Shown here: in pieces, positions 19,232 through 28,368 of the stretch
Layout: the number at the start of each line of letters is the position of its first letter
Numbering within the stretch: position 1 is the first letter of the stretch
DNA from: Mucilaginibacter gracilis
Lineage (GTDB): Bacteria > Bacteroidota > Bacteroidia > Sphingobacteriales > Sphingobacteriaceae
Reading direction: 5' to 3'
Assembly (NCBI RefSeq): GCF_003633615.1
Contig: NZ_RBKU01000001.1
Span: forward strand, 2,914,001-2,978,000
DNA length: 64,000 nt
Position numbers and translations under genes: made by a program
Notes under the pieces: generated by a model
Databases searched by the model: none
What the model saw: the letters and a program-made list of their open reading frames with translations, nothing else
What the model was told of the DNA's origin: nothing

Positions 19232-21640
19232 ATGAAAATCAAAGCAATAATTACACTGCTTCTTGCGCTAGCTTTATCTTATCCGTTAAATGGAAAAGCT
19301 CAAAATTGGAAGGTGCAACCTGTTTCTATTCAAAGCAGCTGGGCAAAAGATGTATGGCCAACGAATGCACTGAAAGAATATCCACGTCCGCTATTGGTTC
19401 GCGAGACCTGGGCAAACCTGAATGGTTTATGGGATTATGCGATAACCGCGAAGGATGCTGCGAAGCCCAATGGTTTTGACGGACAGATATTAGTACCATA
19501 CCCACTGGAATCCGCTTTGTCAGGCGTAAAAAAATCCTTGCAACCCAACCAGAACCTCTGGTACAAACGCAGTTTTGAAAAACCTATTTTAAAAACCGGT
19601 GAAAAGGTAAAATTGAATTTCGGCGCGGTTGATTATGAAGCAACGGTATTTGTCAATGGTACGGAGGTCGGTAAGCATGCTGGTGGTTATACAGAGTTTT
19701 CGTTTGACATTACTACAGCACTGAAAGATGGTGCGAACGAGGTCGTGGTAAAAGTGTTTGATCCAACCGACCAGGGCATAGGCCAACATGGTAAACAAGT
19801 GCTGAATCCTGCAAATATTTACTATACCCCTTCTTCTGGTATTTGGCAGACGGTGTGGCTGGAAACAGTTTCAACTAACGCAGTAAGCAGTTTAGTGATG
19901 ACGCCTGATATCGACAAAGGATTGCTCAACCTTGAAGTGAATCAGGACGATAAAATAGGTACCCAGGTCGAGGCGACAGCATACGATAAAGGCAAAAAAG
20001 TTGCTGATTGGCATAATGGTCATATTTCAATTCCGAATGCTCATTTGTGGTCGCCTTCAGACCCATTTTTGTATGATTTGATCGTACGGGTAAAAAAGAA
20101 TGGCAAAGTAGTCGATGAAGTAAAGAGTTACTTTGGTATGCGCAAGATCAGTATCGGCAAGGATGAAAAAGGCATTGACCGGATCATGCTGAACAATAAG
20201 CCCTACTATAACCTGGGAACACTTGATCAGGGCTTCTGGCCGGAAGGTTTATATACTGCGCCTACAGATGAAGCTTTAGCGTTTGATATCAAAGCGATCA
20301 AAGCGATGGGTTTTAATACGATCAGAAAACACATCAAAGTAGAACCGGCACGTTGGTATTACTGGGCGGATAAACTGGGGATGCTGATATGGCAGGACAT
20401 GGTAAACCCGAACCAAGGGCTGCCGCCGGGTGCAAAAGAAGCCTTTGAAAAAGGATGTAAAGAGGAGCTGACCCAGCTGCATAATTACCCTTGTATTACA
20501 ACCTGGGTATTGTTCAACGAAAAATGGGGGCAGTATGACCAGAAACGTTTAACTGACTGGGTCAAGCAAACCGACCCAAGCAGGATTTTAAATGGCCATA
20601 GCGGCGAGCTGCTTTATGTCAACGAACAATTAAGGAGCCCTAGCCCTGATGCTTACGTAGATGCGGATATGACCGACGTGCACGCTTACCCGGACCCAAT
20701 GATGAGTATCAAACAACCCGGTAAGGCTCAGGTATGCGGTGAGTTTGGTGGTATCGGTGTTTTCATCCCCGATCACCAGTGGTTGACCGGCAGTGCCTGG
20801 GGTTACATCCAGGAAAAGCCTGCTGCATTAAAATCTAAATATACTATTATGCAGCAGCACCTGCAATTATTCGAGCAGGAAGGGCTATCGGGAAGTATCT
20901 ATACCCAGCCCTTTGATGTAGAAGGTGAGCAGAACGGGCTGATGACCTACGACCGCGAAGTGGTCAAAATACCTTTTGCAGAGTTAAGGAGAATCCACAG
21001 TAAGCTGAACCCGGATGTTAATTCACCTAACTGGATGGCAAACTTGGGTGACGTTACCGCACAGGATGCCGACCTGACCGAGCCGGGTATTAAATATAGC
21101 GCCATGCTGGATGATTATATCAATGGCAATCATGATGCGGCTTTCCTTAAGAAAATGGCAATGATGGCGATACAGGCAGGTGATAAACCAGGTGCCGCGC
21201 TGGCCAGTAATGCTTACATAGCAGGTTTGAAACAGCCAATGAGTGAGGAAGATATCCAGCAAGTCAGCCAATTTACTAAGAGTACCAAAGATCCAGGCTT
21301 TACGATGATGAACGCGGACCCTGTAGGATTTAAAAAAGTTATGGGTGACCGGGAATACGCGGTTGCGATGATGAACATGATTTATAAAGGAGAAATAGAA
21401 CCTTTCTTGAATTCAAGCACTAACCCTGATTGGAACGCGCTGGAAGTTAAGATCAAATCATACGGCGAGCCGGGAGAAGAAATGTTCCTGCGTGCGAAAA
21501 CTATCGCCTGCTACAATAAGCAGGATTGGTCAAATTATGTCTCATCGGCTAATCAGTACCTAACTAAATATGGTAAAAATATCAGTGAGCAAGAACGGAC
21601 GACTTTTCAGCAGGCTATTGACCAACACAAATCGAATTAA
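19232..21640 (+). CDS. GH2-family glycoside hydrolase
   Basis: The 802-residue product has a signal peptide ending GKAQ, a jelly-roll sugar-binding domain (about 40-215, with LNGLWDYAIT and VDYEATVFVNGTEVGKHAGG), an immunoglobulin-like domain, then a TIM barrel (about 310-590). The general acid/base is E430 in TTWVLFNEKWG and the likely nucleophile is E504 in VCGEFGGIG. This is the GH2 retaining pattern of beta-galactosidases, glucuronidases and mannosidases; the exact sugar cannot be told. The C-terminal 200 residues are helical and lie outside the core fold. The gene is higher in GC than the preceding four genes, so it may not have arrived with them. Confidence 0.92.
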   Translation: MKIKAIITLLLALALSYPLNGKAQNWKVQPVSIQSSWAKDVWPTNALKEYPRPLLVRETWANLNGLWDYAITAKDAAKPNGFDGQILVPYPLESALSGVKKSLQPNQNLWYKRSFEKPILKTGEKVKLNFGAVDYEATVFVNGTEVGKHAGGYTEFSFDITTALKDGANEVVVKVFDPTDQGIGQHGKQVLNPANIYYTPSSGIWQTVWLETVSTNAVSSLVMTPDIDKGLLNLEVNQDDKIGTQVEATAYDKGKKVADWHNGHISIPNAHLWSPSDPFLYDLIVRVKKNGKVVDEVKSYFGMRKISIGKDEKGIDRIMLNNKPYYNLGTLDQGFWPEGLYTAPTDEALAFDIKAIKAMGFNTIRKHIKVEPARWYYWADKLGMLIWQDMVNPNQGLPPGAKEAFEKGCKEELTQLHNYPCITTWVLFNEKWGQYDQKRLTDWVKQTDPSRILNGHSGELLYVNEQLRSPSPDAYVDADMTDVHAYPDPMMSIKQPGKAQVCGEFGGIGVFIPDHQWLTGSAWGYIQEKPAALKSKYTIMQQHLQLFEQEGLSGSIYTQPFDVEGEQNGLMTYDREVVKIPFAELRRIHSKLNPDVNSPNWMANLGDVTAQDADLTEPGIKYSAMLDDYINGNHDAAFLKKMAMMAIQAGDKPGAALASNAYIAGLKQPMSEEDIQQVSQFTKSTKDPGFTMMNADPVGFKKVMGDREYAVAMMNMIYKGEIEPFLNSSTNPDWNALEVKIKSYGEPGEEMFLRAKTIACYNKQDWSNYVSSANQYLTKYGKNISEQERTTFQQAIDQHKSN

Positions 21641-21679
21641 AGATAATAAATCACTAATCAGACATCTTAAACCTAAATT

Positions 21680-22168
21680 ATGAAACGTATCCATTTCTTA
21701 GCAATCCTGTGCAGCTTGTTCATTCATTCTGCAATATTCGCGCAAACCAAAACCGTTGACTTTAGCGGTAACTGGACTTTAAGCACTGATAAAAGTTCTT
21801 TTGGCAGCTTACCTGCGGTAGTTGCCGTTCAACAAGTGAATATTACCCAAACCAGCGATAAACTTACTATTGTGAGTATTAATGGTGAGAATAAAAACAC
21901 TTATATCAACACACTGGATACCCAGCCTGCTAACATGATTACCGGTGCGGGCGCAAAGATCACTTCCACTATTCAACCCAATGGAGAAAAAAGTTTAAAA
22001 CGAATGCTGAAAGTCAGCGTCCCTAACGAATATGACAAACTACAATATACAAGAGATGAGCAATGGGAACTGAGTGCGGATAACAAAACCCTCACTATGG
22101 CGGTAACCGTTACACCTGACGGTGGTGGTGATCCCTATAGTTTTATCGCGGTGTATAGTAAACAATGA
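21680..22168 (+). CDS. small secreted beta-rich (lipocalin-like) protein
   Basis: This 162-residue protein has a signal peptide (FLAILCSLFIHSAIFAQ). A compact beta-rich domain beginning VDFSGNWTLSTDKSSFG and containing DEQWELSADNKTLTM resembles the lipocalin-like DUFs common in Bacteroidota. No catalytic residues are evident. It lies 40 bp after the GH2 gene and its stop overlaps an upstream in-frame start of the S8 peptidase gene, so the three are probably one transcript. Its role is unknown. Confidence 0.75.
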   Translation: MKRIHFLAILCSLFIHSAIFAQTKTVDFSGNWTLSTDKSSFGSLPAVVAVQQVNITQTSDKLTIVSINGENKNTYINTLDTQPANMITGAGAKITSTIQPNGEKSLKRMLKVSVPNEYDKLQYTRDEQWELSADNKTLTMAVTVTPDGGGDPYSFIAVYSKQ

Positions 22169-22206
22169 TTCAGGAATTGCAAATCAGCAAAATTGCTACC
22201 AAGAAA

Positions 22207-23694
22207 ATGATTAGAGTGACTAAACTTATATTAATCGCCGCCGGGACTTTATTTTGTCTTAACGTGTTTGGGCAACAGATTCCCAATTGGCAAAATAAAG
22301 ACTTGCAAAAGGACACCTTATTCGGTATCAGTACAGAAAAGGCCTACACCCTGCTTCAGGGCAAGAAAGCTACTAAAATTACGGTCGCCGTTATTGACGC
22401 GGGTATAGATACAACCCATGAGGACCTGAAAAGTATTTTATGGATCAACCCTAAAAAGAAAACTTTTGATATTGGCACTTATGGCTGGAGCTATCTCGGT
22501 TCACCAAAAGGCAACGTTCATTACGACAACCTGGAAGTGACCCGCCAAGTGCGGCAGTTTGAACAACGGGATACCAGCAAATTACCCGCATCCGACTTGC
22601 TGGCTTACCATGCCGAAAAACAAGTGCTACAAAAACAGCTGTCGGAGGCGCAGCGCATGGTTGATGGCATGGGCAACTTTCGCCGCATTCTTGAAAGCAT
22701 CGTTCAAAAGATCGGTAAACCAGAACCAAAGCTAAGCGATTTTCAAACTTACCAGCCAGTTGGGCCGGGAGAAACACAGGTCTGCCAAACCCTGATAAAA
22801 ATCCTGACAGAGAAAGATGACTATAAATCTTTTAAAGAGGAACAATTAGACAGCCCTATGGAACACTTCAAGGTGCAAGCCGATTACCAGTTGAATACGG
22901 GATACGATCCCAGGATTATTATTGGCGATGACTATTTCAACAGCAAGCAGCATAATTACGGTAGCCCGGATGTTATGGGGCCTGATGCCACACATGGCAC
23001 CCATGTAGCGGGTATAATTGCGGCTGTAAGAAATAACGGCATAGGCCTTGACGGAATCGCTGATAATGTTCAAATCTTAACCATTCGTGCTGTTCCTGAC
23101 GGTGATGAACGCGACAAGGACGTGGCAAATGCTATCCGTTATGCCGCAGATCGTGGTGCCAAGGTGATCAATATGAGCTTTGGTAAAGATTATAGCCAGG
23201 ATAAAAAAGTAGTAGACGAAGCGGTTCAATATGCGTTAAAGAAAGATGTTTTGTTGATCCAGGCCGCAGGAAATAGCAATAAGAACATTGATTCAGCCGC
23301 GAATTTCCCCAATAGGAAATACATAAACGGCAAGGTCGCAGATGCTTATATCGTGGTGGGTGCTTCAGGATTAAAAGATGATGATCATCTGAAGGCTAGT
23401 TTCTCCAATTATGGTAAAACATCGGTTGATGTTTTTGCGCCGGGTGTCCAGATCTATTCAACCATACCCGGTTCCAAGTATGCCTATTTTGACGGGACCA
23501 GCATGGCCTGCCCTGTAGTTTCCGGTTTAGCAGCCTTAATTAGGGAATACTACCCCAAGCTAACCGCTTTGGAGGTAAAAGACATTATCTTGAAAAGTGT
23601 TGTAAAAAGAAGTGCCTTGACAAACTATTGCATAACCGGTGGTGTCGTAAACGCCTATAATGCGCTGCAATTAGCGGAAACGTATCAAAAATGA
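22207..23694 (+). CDS. S8-family subtilisin-like serine peptidase
   Basis: From the ATG at 22207 (MIRVTKLILIAAGTLFCLNVFGQ, a signal peptide) the product is 495 residues. The catalytic triad is D64 in VIDAGIDTTHEDL, H263 in THGTHVAGIIAA and S432 in GTSMACPVVSG. The distance between the Asp and the His (about 200 residues) is much larger than in classical subtilisins (roughly 30-40), so an insertion of about 150 residues rich in charged and Gln residues lies near 95-245. An upstream in-frame ATG at 22165 would spoil the signal peptide and is less likely. Function: secreted or periplasmic endopeptidase. Confidence 0.92.
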   Translation: MIRVTKLILIAAGTLFCLNVFGQQIPNWQNKDLQKDTLFGISTEKAYTLLQGKKATKITVAVIDAGIDTTHEDLKSILWINPKKKTFDIGTYGWSYLGSPKGNVHYDNLEVTRQVRQFEQRDTSKLPASDLLAYHAEKQVLQKQLSEAQRMVDGMGNFRRILESIVQKIGKPEPKLSDFQTYQPVGPGETQVCQTLIKILTEKDDYKSFKEEQLDSPMEHFKVQADYQLNTGYDPRIIIGDDYFNSKQHNYGSPDVMGPDATHGTHVAGIIAAVRNNGIGLDGIADNVQILTIRAVPDGDERDKDVANAIRYAADRGAKVINMSFGKDYSQDKKVVDEAVQYALKKDVLLIQAAGNSNKNIDSAANFPNRKYINGKVADAYIVVGASGLKDDDHLKASFSNYGKTSVDVFAPGVQIYSTIPGSKYAYFDGTSMACPVVSGLAALIREYYPKLTALEVKDIILKSVVKRSALTNYCITGGVVNAYNALQLAETYQK

Positions 23695-24471
23695 AAGCGA
23701 AGCTTAGATAAAATACCAAAACGCATCGCTTTATTCAATTAGGGGAACAGGGTGAAGCGCGAGGTTGATCTCTGTTTATTAAAAAAAATAAAAACTCATC
23801 CATTGAACAAAATATTAGTCATCGGGGCTTGCGGCCAGATTGGTACTGAGCTGACCAGCGCACTAAAAGCCAAATACGGCAATGATAACGTCCTTGCGGC
23901 AGACGTAAAATTATTGAACGATGTGCCTTTCCAACTGCGTCCATATGTTAAACTGAATGTGATGGATAAGTTAGAGTTGCGCACTTTGATCCTTAAAGAA
24001 AAGATTACTACCGTTTACCATTTAGCGGCCATGTTATCAGCCAATGGCGAAAAACAGCCATTGGCAGCATGGGACTTAAATATGCAAGGTTTGTTGAATG
24101 TTTTAGATATTGCCAAATCGGATCAGCTAAAAGTATTTTGGCCGAGTAGTATAGCGGTGTTTGGCCCTACAGGGCCGAAGGCTTTTAGTCCGCAACATGC
24201 CATAACCGAACCTTCAACAGTTTATGGTATTAGTAAAGTGGCTGGCGAATTATGGGCGAATTATTATTTCAGTCAGTACGGCGTTGATGTGCGCAGCATT
24301 CGTTACCCCGGATTGATTAGCTATTCAGCGCCTCCAGGCGGTGGGACAACAGATTATGCGGTAGATATTTTTCACCATGCTTTGAAGCACCGCCGTAAGC
24401 ACTCGGGCAACTCTTTTTTAAGGCGAGAAACACTAAATACCTTTGATCCATACCAACAATAAATTAAGAGT

Positions 24472-24804
24472 ATGGATCAGAACAAAAACAAGACCGGCAG
24501 GACAATGCGGACAAATGAACAGATCTACGAAGCCATTGAGGAATTTGAACAAGGGGGTATCAGCATCCCTGAGTTCTGCGAATTATATGGCATCAGTAAC
24601 AGCTGTTTTTATGAATGGCAAAAGAAGTACAAGATGAGGAACCAGGAACAAACTACAGGTAATATGCAACCGATCATCATTACCGACGACGTGCTGAAGC
24701 TGACCGAGCGTTTGCCGATAGCAGAACTGGAACTGCCGGACGGCAGGTTGTTCCGCATCTTTCAGCAGGCCGATCCCGCATTCTTAAAAGCCTTTATCAA
24801 TTAA
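24472..24804 (+). CDS. tnpA: IS66 accessory protein TnpA
   Basis: This 110-residue protein has a helix-turn-helix region (RTNEQIYEAIEEFEQGGISI then EFCELYGISNSCFYEWQKKY) typical of the first IS66 frame. TnpA of IS66 is required with TnpB for transposition, probably as a DNA-binding partner. The stop lies 3 bp before the tnpB start. Confidence 0.85.
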   Translation: MDQNKNKTGRTMRTNEQIYEAIEEFEQGGISIPEFCELYGISNSCFYEWQKKYKMRNQEQTTGNMQPIIITDDVLKLTERLPIAELELPDGRLFRIFQQADPAFLKAFIN

Positions 24805-24807
24805 GCG

Positions 24808-25149
24808 ATGATGGACTTTTTAGAAAACCGCCGGTACTTTTTGTATCCATTCACAGTAACCATGTCGAAAGCCTATGACGGGCTAAGCGGGTTAGTGAGG
24901 AACGAGCTGGGCCAGGACCCGCGCTGCGGCGATGTTTACATCTTCTTTAACTCCGCAAGGACACTGATGAAGATGCTGTTCTGGGATGGCGATGGTTATG
25001 TGATCTATGGCAAACGGATCGAGCATAAAAGGTTCCAGGTGCCTGCCGGACGGGTGGATGACTTGGGCTTTTACATCACCCCGTTACAGCTTTTGCAGCT
25101 GATCCGGGGGATCAGGATGGAGACCGTTTTCAGGAAAACAGCCGAGTAA
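24808..25149 (+). CDS. tnpB: IS66 accessory protein TnpB (Orf2-like)
   Basis: The product is 113 residues and contains the conserved IS66 Orf2 pattern: GLSGLVRNELGQDPRCGDVY followed by FFNSARTLMKMLFWDGDGYVI and KRIEHKRFQVP. TnpB is needed for IS66 movement, although its biochemical role is not settled. About 140 bp of non-coding, AT-rich sequence separates it from tnpC. Confidence 0.9.
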   Translation: MMDFLENRRYFLYPFTVTMSKAYDGLSGLVRNELGQDPRCGDVYIFFNSARTLMKMLFWDGDGYVIYGKRIEHKRFQVPAGRVDDLGFYITPLQLLQLIRGIRMETVFRKTAE

Positions 25150-25291
25150 GATGAGGATGAAAAAGCGACAAATAAGAGATTGCGAAAAGATTGCCACTTT
25201 TATTAAAAAAGTGGCAAAAAATGTCCGAAAAAGGGCTTTTTAATTATGAATGTAACAAATAAATTACGTATTTTTATAGTGTAATCAACCA

Positions 25292-27187
25292 GTGGAAATC
25301 AGCGTTTTAAACACTTTCGAGGACTTTATGCAAGAGCCGGAACAGGCCTGGCAGCTCTACCGTAAAATGGTAGCATTTGCCGACCTTTTCGATTCCGATG
25401 CGCCCGATGCCATGAAGGTATTAGAAATGGCTATGAGTCGCTCTGATAAAGCTGCACAACAAGTAGATCGGCTTATTGAACTGGTTCAGCAGCAGGATGA
25501 GGTCAACGGTAAATTGACAGCATCCCTGACATTGGCGAATGAAACAAACCAATCCCTGTCAAATCTGAATAAAGAATTGCGGGAATTGACTGAAACTAAC
25601 GTCGGGGATATTAAGGCCGCTACAGCCAATTCCGAGAAAGCAATACAAATAGCACAAGAGGCGGTTAAACAAAGGGACAATGCTGAATCAAGAGCTAACC
25701 TACTGGAAGAAAAACTAGCGCGTGCGCAGTTCCAACTGATGCAATTGCAGCGGATGATCTTTGGTAAGAAAAGCGAAAAGTTCACCCCTGAGCAGCTCAA
25801 CCAGTTAAGATTGGATATTCAGGCCGATGAGATCGGCAGCGAAACCATTACCGGTATCACCGATATCAGCTATACGAAGATCACCACGGTAACTACACCT
25901 AAAAAACACCCGGGCCGTAACCCTCTTCCCGCGCACCTGCGCCGGGAAGAGCTGGTACTGGAACCTATCGATAAAGCCGAAGGTGATGTGTTCGTGCGCA
26001 ACGATGTGAGCGAAACGCTGGAATACATACCAGGCGAGTTTTTTGTAAAAACAACCATCCGCCCGGTTTACTCATCTAAGCAGGAAGACGGCAGTACCCT
26101 GATGAAACAAGCCGACCTGCCGGTAGAAGCGATCGATAAATGTATCGCCGGTGCATCGTTACTGGCTTATATCGTAATCTCGAAGTATATCGACAGCTTA
26201 CCGCTGTACCGCCAGATCGAGATCTTCAAAAGAGCTGGCGTTGAGATCGCTTCAGGAACCATGAGTGGCTGGATCACCAAGGTTTGCGAACTGCTGGAAC
26301 CACTGTACGAGCTACTGAAAAAGGAAGTATTAAAGGCAGATTACCTGAACGTGGATGAAACGACGATGAAGGTCATCGAAAAAGGGGCCAAAACAGGTAA
26401 AACAGCACTGGGTTACTTCTGGGTCTATCTCCATCATTGGGGAAAGCTGGTCTTTTACGATTACAAACCTACCCGGAGCGGCGCAGTGCCCGAAACGATG
26501 TTGCGGGATTACAAAGGTTACATTCAGGCAGATGGTTACCAGGTTTACGAGACAATTGCTGCAAAGAACGGCAATATACTGGTATGCTGTATAGCGCACG
26601 TGCGCCGCAAGTTCGAGGAGATCTATAAGAACAACGACAAGCGCGCTGCTTTGCCATTGAACCTGTTCAATGAATTGTACGCCATTGAAGCCGAATGCCG
26701 TGAGGCAAACTTGTCCTTTGACGAGATAGAAGCGGTTAGGCAGGAAAGATCAGTGCCGATACTCGCCCAAATAGAAACATGGTTAAGGGCGACTAAACAG
26801 GAAGGCGGCATCGATGCGCCAATGCGTGCCGCGATCAACTATGCACTGAACCGCTGGGATAAGCTGACGCTTTATTGCAGCAATGGCAAACTGACCATCG
26901 ATAACAACCAGGTGGAAAGAGCGATCCGCACCGTGGCCATTGGCAGAAAGAACTACCTGTTCAGCGGTTCACACGAAGGTGCGCAGCGCAGCGCCATGTT
27001 GTATAGCCTGACGGCTACCTGCAAACTCAACGGCATTAACCCGCTGGTTTGGCTTACCGATGTGATGCAAAGACTAGCTTATCTTCCGAAAGAGGACAAA
27101 TACCTGGAAATGCTTTTGCCACAAAACTGGCAACCGAAACTGGCAGGCATGTCTATGAATCAAAATAACAAACAAGTATTGATATGA
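25292..27187 (+). CDS. tnpC: IS66-family transposase TnpC
   Basis: At 631 residues this is somewhat longer than common IS66 TnpC proteins because of an N-terminal coiled-coil stretch (about 60-150, rich in Q, E, K, N and L). A zinc-finger-like and HTH region follows. The DDE domain (about 345-560) includes LNVDETTMKVIEKG, GYIQADGYQVYE and DNNQVERAIRTVAIGRKNYLFSG. A GTG starts the frame; an ATG at 25328 is an alternative. Its stop overlaps the start of the OsmC gene as ATGA, indicating translational coupling. Confidence 0.93.
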   Translation: MEISVLNTFEDFMQEPEQAWQLYRKMVAFADLFDSDAPDAMKVLEMAMSRSDKAAQQVDRLIELVQQQDEVNGKLTASLTLANETNQSLSNLNKELRELTETNVGDIKAATANSEKAIQIAQEAVKQRDNAESRANLLEEKLARAQFQLMQLQRMIFGKKSEKFTPEQLNQLRLDIQADEIGSETITGITDISYTKITTVTTPKKHPGRNPLPAHLRREELVLEPIDKAEGDVFVRNDVSETLEYIPGEFFVKTTIRPVYSSKQEDGSTLMKQADLPVEAIDKCIAGASLLAYIVISKYIDSLPLYRQIEIFKRAGVEIASGTMSGWITKVCELLEPLYELLKKEVLKADYLNVDETTMKVIEKGAKTGKTALGYFWVYLHHWGKLVFYDYKPTRSGAVPETMLRDYKGYIQADGYQVYETIAAKNGNILVCCIAHVRRKFEEIYKNNDKRAALPLNLFNELYAIEAECREANLSFDEIEAVRQERSVPILAQIETWLRATKQEGGIDAPMRAAINYALNRWDKLTLYCSNGKLTIDNNQVERAIRTVAIGRKNYLFSGSHEGAQRSAMLYSLTATCKLNGINPLVWLTDVMQRLAYLPKEDKYLEMLLPQNWQPKLAGMSMNQNNKQVLI

Positions 27188-27660
27188 ATAAAAGTCACCA
27201 TTATAATGTAAAGATCGAATGGACCGGCAACACCGGATCGGGAACATCATCATACACTGCTTATGAACGACAGATTGAGGTAAGCTCTATTGGAAAGCCA
27301 GTGATCCCAACCTCTTCAGACCCTGCGTTCAGAGGAGATAAAAGCAGATACAACCCAGAAGAACTGCTGGTAGCATCGTTATCCTCATGCCACATGTTAT
27401 GGTATCTCCATTTGTGTGCAGAGAACGGTATTGTTGTGGTTAAATACAAAGATGAGGCAACAGGTATAATGACCGAAACGGCCAACGGCAGCGGGAAGTT
27501 TGAGTCGGTAACGCTAAAGCCGGTTGTCTATGTTAGTGAGCCGCAAATGATAGAAAATGCTATCGCCTTGCACAAGAAAGCTAACGAAATGTGCTATGTC
27601 GCCAAGTCCTGCAACTTTCCGGTATATCATGAACCTGATTGCAATACTGACGAAAAATGA
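27184..27660 (+). CDS. OsmC-family protein carried inside IS66
   Basis: This 158-residue protein shows the OsmC/Ohr fold: FRGDKSRYNPEELLVASLSSC at residues 58-78 and a second conserved Cys in CYVAKSCNFPVYHE. The two cysteines form the thiol peroxidase site in this family, which reduces organic hydroperoxides. Its ATG lies within the tnpC stop (ATGA), and the gene ends 70 bp before the right inverted repeat, inside the target duplication. It is therefore a passenger gene moving with the element and likely expressed from the transposase transcript. General OsmC members and Ohr cannot be separated with certainty here. Confidence 0.88.
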   Translation: MNKSHHYNVKIEWTGNTGSGTSSYTAYERQIEVSSIGKPVIPTSSDPAFRGDKSRYNPEELLVASLSSCHMLWYLHLCAENGIVVVKYKDEATGIMTETANGSGKFESVTLKPVVYVSEPQMIENAIALHKKANEMCYVAKSCNFPVYHEPDCNTDEK

Positions 27661-28093
27661 ACCATGGAAATATGCCCTCACCGTTATTATGGAAATCAAA
27701 AAAACAATACGGGGTTACCCGAGTGCTTACGCACCGCCAGTACACCAGTTTCATCAAGCCACATACTGCATTGCCGATGATGTATATGGCGGATGCTATA
27801 CGCGCTACGTTGGAATTAATGGATGCCCCAGCGGAAAAATTGACAGTACGGACAGGTTATAATGTACACGCGTTAAGTTTTACGCCCGAGCAGTTAGCGG
27901 CTGAAGTGGAAAAACAACTACCATCATTCAAGATGTATTATAAACCCGATTACCGGCAAATGATTGCGGACAGCTGGCCAGCTAGCGTCGATGACCGCCA
28001 TGCACGCCATGACTGGGGCTGGGAACCTCAATATGATTTGAGTGCAATGGTAAACGATATGCTGAAGAATTTGAAACAACAATTACAATACAC

Positions 28094-28180
28094 ATGAGCT
28101 TTAAAATCGGAATAGTGCTCATTGTAGCCTTTGCCATTTTTATCGCTTATAAAATATCCAAAGACGATGACCTGGACTAA
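28094..28180 (+). CDS. 28-residue membrane peptide
   Basis: An ATG overlaps the stop of the epimerase gene (ATGA). The product, MSFKIGIVLIVAFAIFIAYK followed by ISKDDDLD, is one hydrophobic helix with a positive N-terminal side and an acidic tail. Overlapping translation and clean membrane-helix composition make it a credible small protein. No family is recognised and coding status is unproven. If coupled to the epimerase gene, the IS66 insertion will have affected its expression. Confidence 0.45.
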   Translation: MSFKIGIVLIVAFAIFIAYKISKDDDLD

Positions 28181-28253
28181 CAAGGGTCAGCGTTGCCGGA
28201 ACTCCGTTCTTTATACACAGTTAATAATAAATAGTTAGTAGTTAGTTAAAGTG

Positions 28254-28288
28254 AGCGTATCCCGGACTGATCGCCGGGTACGCTTTTT
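28254..28288 (+). terminator. intrinsic terminator after the epimerase/peptide genes
   Basis: AGCGTATCCCGG pairs with CCGGGTACGCT across an 8-base loop, with one bulged base, and five T follow. It lies about 75 bp after the 28-residue reading frame and before the Crp-type gene. Confidence 0.75.
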
Positions 28289-28368
28289 AGTTCAAATTCG
28301 ATTTTGCCTATGTAAAAACCTTACGTTAATATTTTATTTCTATCTGCTATTTTCTAAAATCTAAATCT

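Larger units (their letters stand above)
24387..27738. mobile_element. IS66-family element with an extra OsmC gene; 8-bp target duplication
   Basis: The element spans 24395-27730 (3336 bp). Its ends share GTAAGCACTCGGG as terminal inverted repeats, and GTAAG starts are typical of IS66. The direct repeat GCACCGCC at 24387-24394 and 27731-27738 is the 8-bp duplication expected for IS66. Internally it carries tnpA, tnpB and tnpC in the usual order, then an OsmC-family gene between tnpC and the right end. All reading frames are intact. Confidence 0.93.
23752..28097 (+). pseudogene. threonine-dehydrogenase-like NAD-dependent epimerase, split by IS66
   Basis: The 5' part (23752-24394) has the NAD-binding motif ILVIGACGQIGTEL and the catalytic YxxxK in VYGISKVAGELW. 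The 3' part (27739-28097) resumes as QYTSFIKPHTALPMMYMADAIRATLELM and ends in the family's C-terminal region. Removing the IS66 element and one GCACCGCC repeat joins HALKHR to QYTSF in frame, giving about 330 residues like the short-chain-type L-threonine 3-dehydrogenases. The start is uncertain: GTG at 23752, or a TTG at about 23803 directly before NKILVIGACGQIG, which matches the family length better. The intact enzyme would oxidise L-threonine to 2-amino-3-ketobutyrate. Confidence 0.88.
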
